Part shown: one piece after another, positions 63,401 through 64,000 of the stretch | How the letters are laid out: every line of letters starts with the position of its first letter | How positions within the stretch are numbered: the stretch's first letter is position 1 | From: Plumapathes pennacea | Taxonomy: Eukaryota; Cnidaria; Anthozoa; Antipatharia; Myriopathidae | Direction of reading: 5' to 3' | Assembly: GCA_964036295.1 (NCBI GenBank) | Contig: OZ038466.1 | Span: 8,396,001-8,460,000 of the forward strand | DNA: 64,000 nt | The notes under the pieces: model-generated | Database searches by the model: none | What the model was told of the DNA's origin: nothing | What the model saw: the letters and a program-made list of their open reading frames with translations, nothing else | Program-made: the position numbers and the translations under genes

Positions 63401-64000
63401 CACCACCTAAGGCGACCCAGGATTCGTTTATGTATCGCGACCAAAATGGCGTGAAGTCACTTCTACTCGACGATGACAACTGTGATTGCTATTCCACACT
63501 ATCTATGGGTCACGGCATGTGTGGCGCAGGCTTCAGCACCAAGTACGGTCCTGCCAACCGCTACGGTGTGGACGCCCTGTTCGACACCTACTGCAACACG
63601 CCTCGAATTGGTGTTGGGCTCACGTTGTACTTTTCCGTCTCCAAAGCCGCGCGTCCCATGACCCTTTGTGCGCATGACGGAAACTGGCTGGCCTTTTGGT
63701 GGTGGAGCGCAGGCGCGAACTGGCCGGGTGAAGAAAGTGACGTATTGGGGTATCCCTTCGGCCACTGCTCTCCCTTTGACTTGTACTGCTTTGGCCGTAT
63801 TGCATCCTGGGCTCGCGAGGACGTGACGGAGCTGCTGGCGATCGACTCGGTTGGCAACGAGTACATGTGGAAGTTCGACTCCAAGAACCCAGTCGCGCAC
63901 GCGGCTTGGCAAGCATTCCACGATCACAAGACCACAGCCGCTGCCGCCGTCAAGAACAAGTCGCCGGCCTGGAATCCCACAGTCCTGAAAGGCCAGAAGG
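60491..64000 (+). CDS. Secreted protein with at least five F-W-W-W modules (3' end beyond window)
   Basis: Exon 1 ends at 60497 (ATG AGA G). The intron runs to 61273. Exon 2 starts at 61274 and stays open to the window edge. The join gives M-R-G-L-S-S-I-A-L-L-L-L-L-T-A-L then a likely cleavage site after A-S-A, a classical signal peptide. Five modules follow, with F-W-W-W codons at 61360, 61942, 62521, 63103 and 63694: spacings 582, 579, 582 and 591 nt. Each of the first four has a GTC or GSC, D/Y-x-Y-C-F, F-x-N/H-x-x-P-T-x-H-A, Q-D-S-F-M-Y-R, L-L-D-D-D-N-C-D-C, G-M-C or M-C, and a Y-D-x-x-C, then a G-L-T-L-Y-(F/Y) strand. That is six cysteines per module, probably three disulfides. No membrane segment lies within the part seen. 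I do not recognise the module; the acidic D-D-D-N-C-D-C could bind calcium, but that is guesswork. Modules agree at about half their residues by eye. Because the frame leaves the window without a stop, it can be missed by ORF callers. Confidence 0.9.

Overview
This window looks like nuclear DNA of an anthozoan cnidarian, most likely a stony coral. The basis is indirect: intron-rich animal genes with GT-AG introns (two GC-AG), single-kilobase introns, and a landscape of foldback MITEs, a DIRS-type tyrosine-recombinase retroelement, a BEL/Pao remnant and minisatellites. A WS/DGAT-type wax ester synthase gene and a dihydroflavonol-reductase-like SDR fit a coral, but the species cannot be fixed from sequence alone. 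No rRNA, true tRNA, CRISPR or bacterial features were seen. Gene models below were built by hand from splice sites with matching intron phase.

Layout. 1-5 kb: repeats, including the first of two identical 1,746-bp inverted elements (2973-4718 and 9653-11398). 5.4-12.1 kb: an unrecognised minus-strand gene whose large first intron holds the second element. 13.1-16.5 kb: a seven-exon plus-strand gene for an unrecognised 241-aa protein. 17.5-22.9 kb: a complete eight-exon minus-strand extended SDR (DFR/CCR-like reductase). 23.0-24.3 kb: a nested 1.28-kb palindrome built on a 19-bp motif, lying exactly between the SDR gene and the start of a plus-strand gene with a PB1/ubiquitin-like domain. 27-30.9 kb: a frameshifted, internally deleted DIRS element. 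31.4-33.0 kb: two unrelated 21-bp minisatellites. 33.2-35.6 kb: a LINE endonuclease scrap and a BEL/Pao remnant. 38.0-38.5 kb: a half copy of the palindrome. 39.0-41.1 kb: about 110 copies of a 19-bp minisatellite.

42-64 kb is the gene-dense part. It holds a seven-exon coiled-coil gene (minus), an intronless WS/DGAT acyltransferase (plus), a complete ten-exon mitochondrial carrier of the SLC25A30/SLC25A14 type (minus), cyclin B3 (plus, nine exons), and the start of a secreted repeat protein (plus, running off the window). The carrier and cyclin B3 are head to head, 340 bp apart, with two CCAAT boxes and two CHR-like TTCGAA sites between them.

The best candidate for something undescribed is the secreted protein starting at 60491. 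It has a signal peptide and then at least five in-frame modules of about 194 residues, each with an F-W-W-W motif, an acidic D-D-D-N-C-D-C motif and six conserved cysteines. I do not recognise this module. The nested palindrome family is the second candidate.
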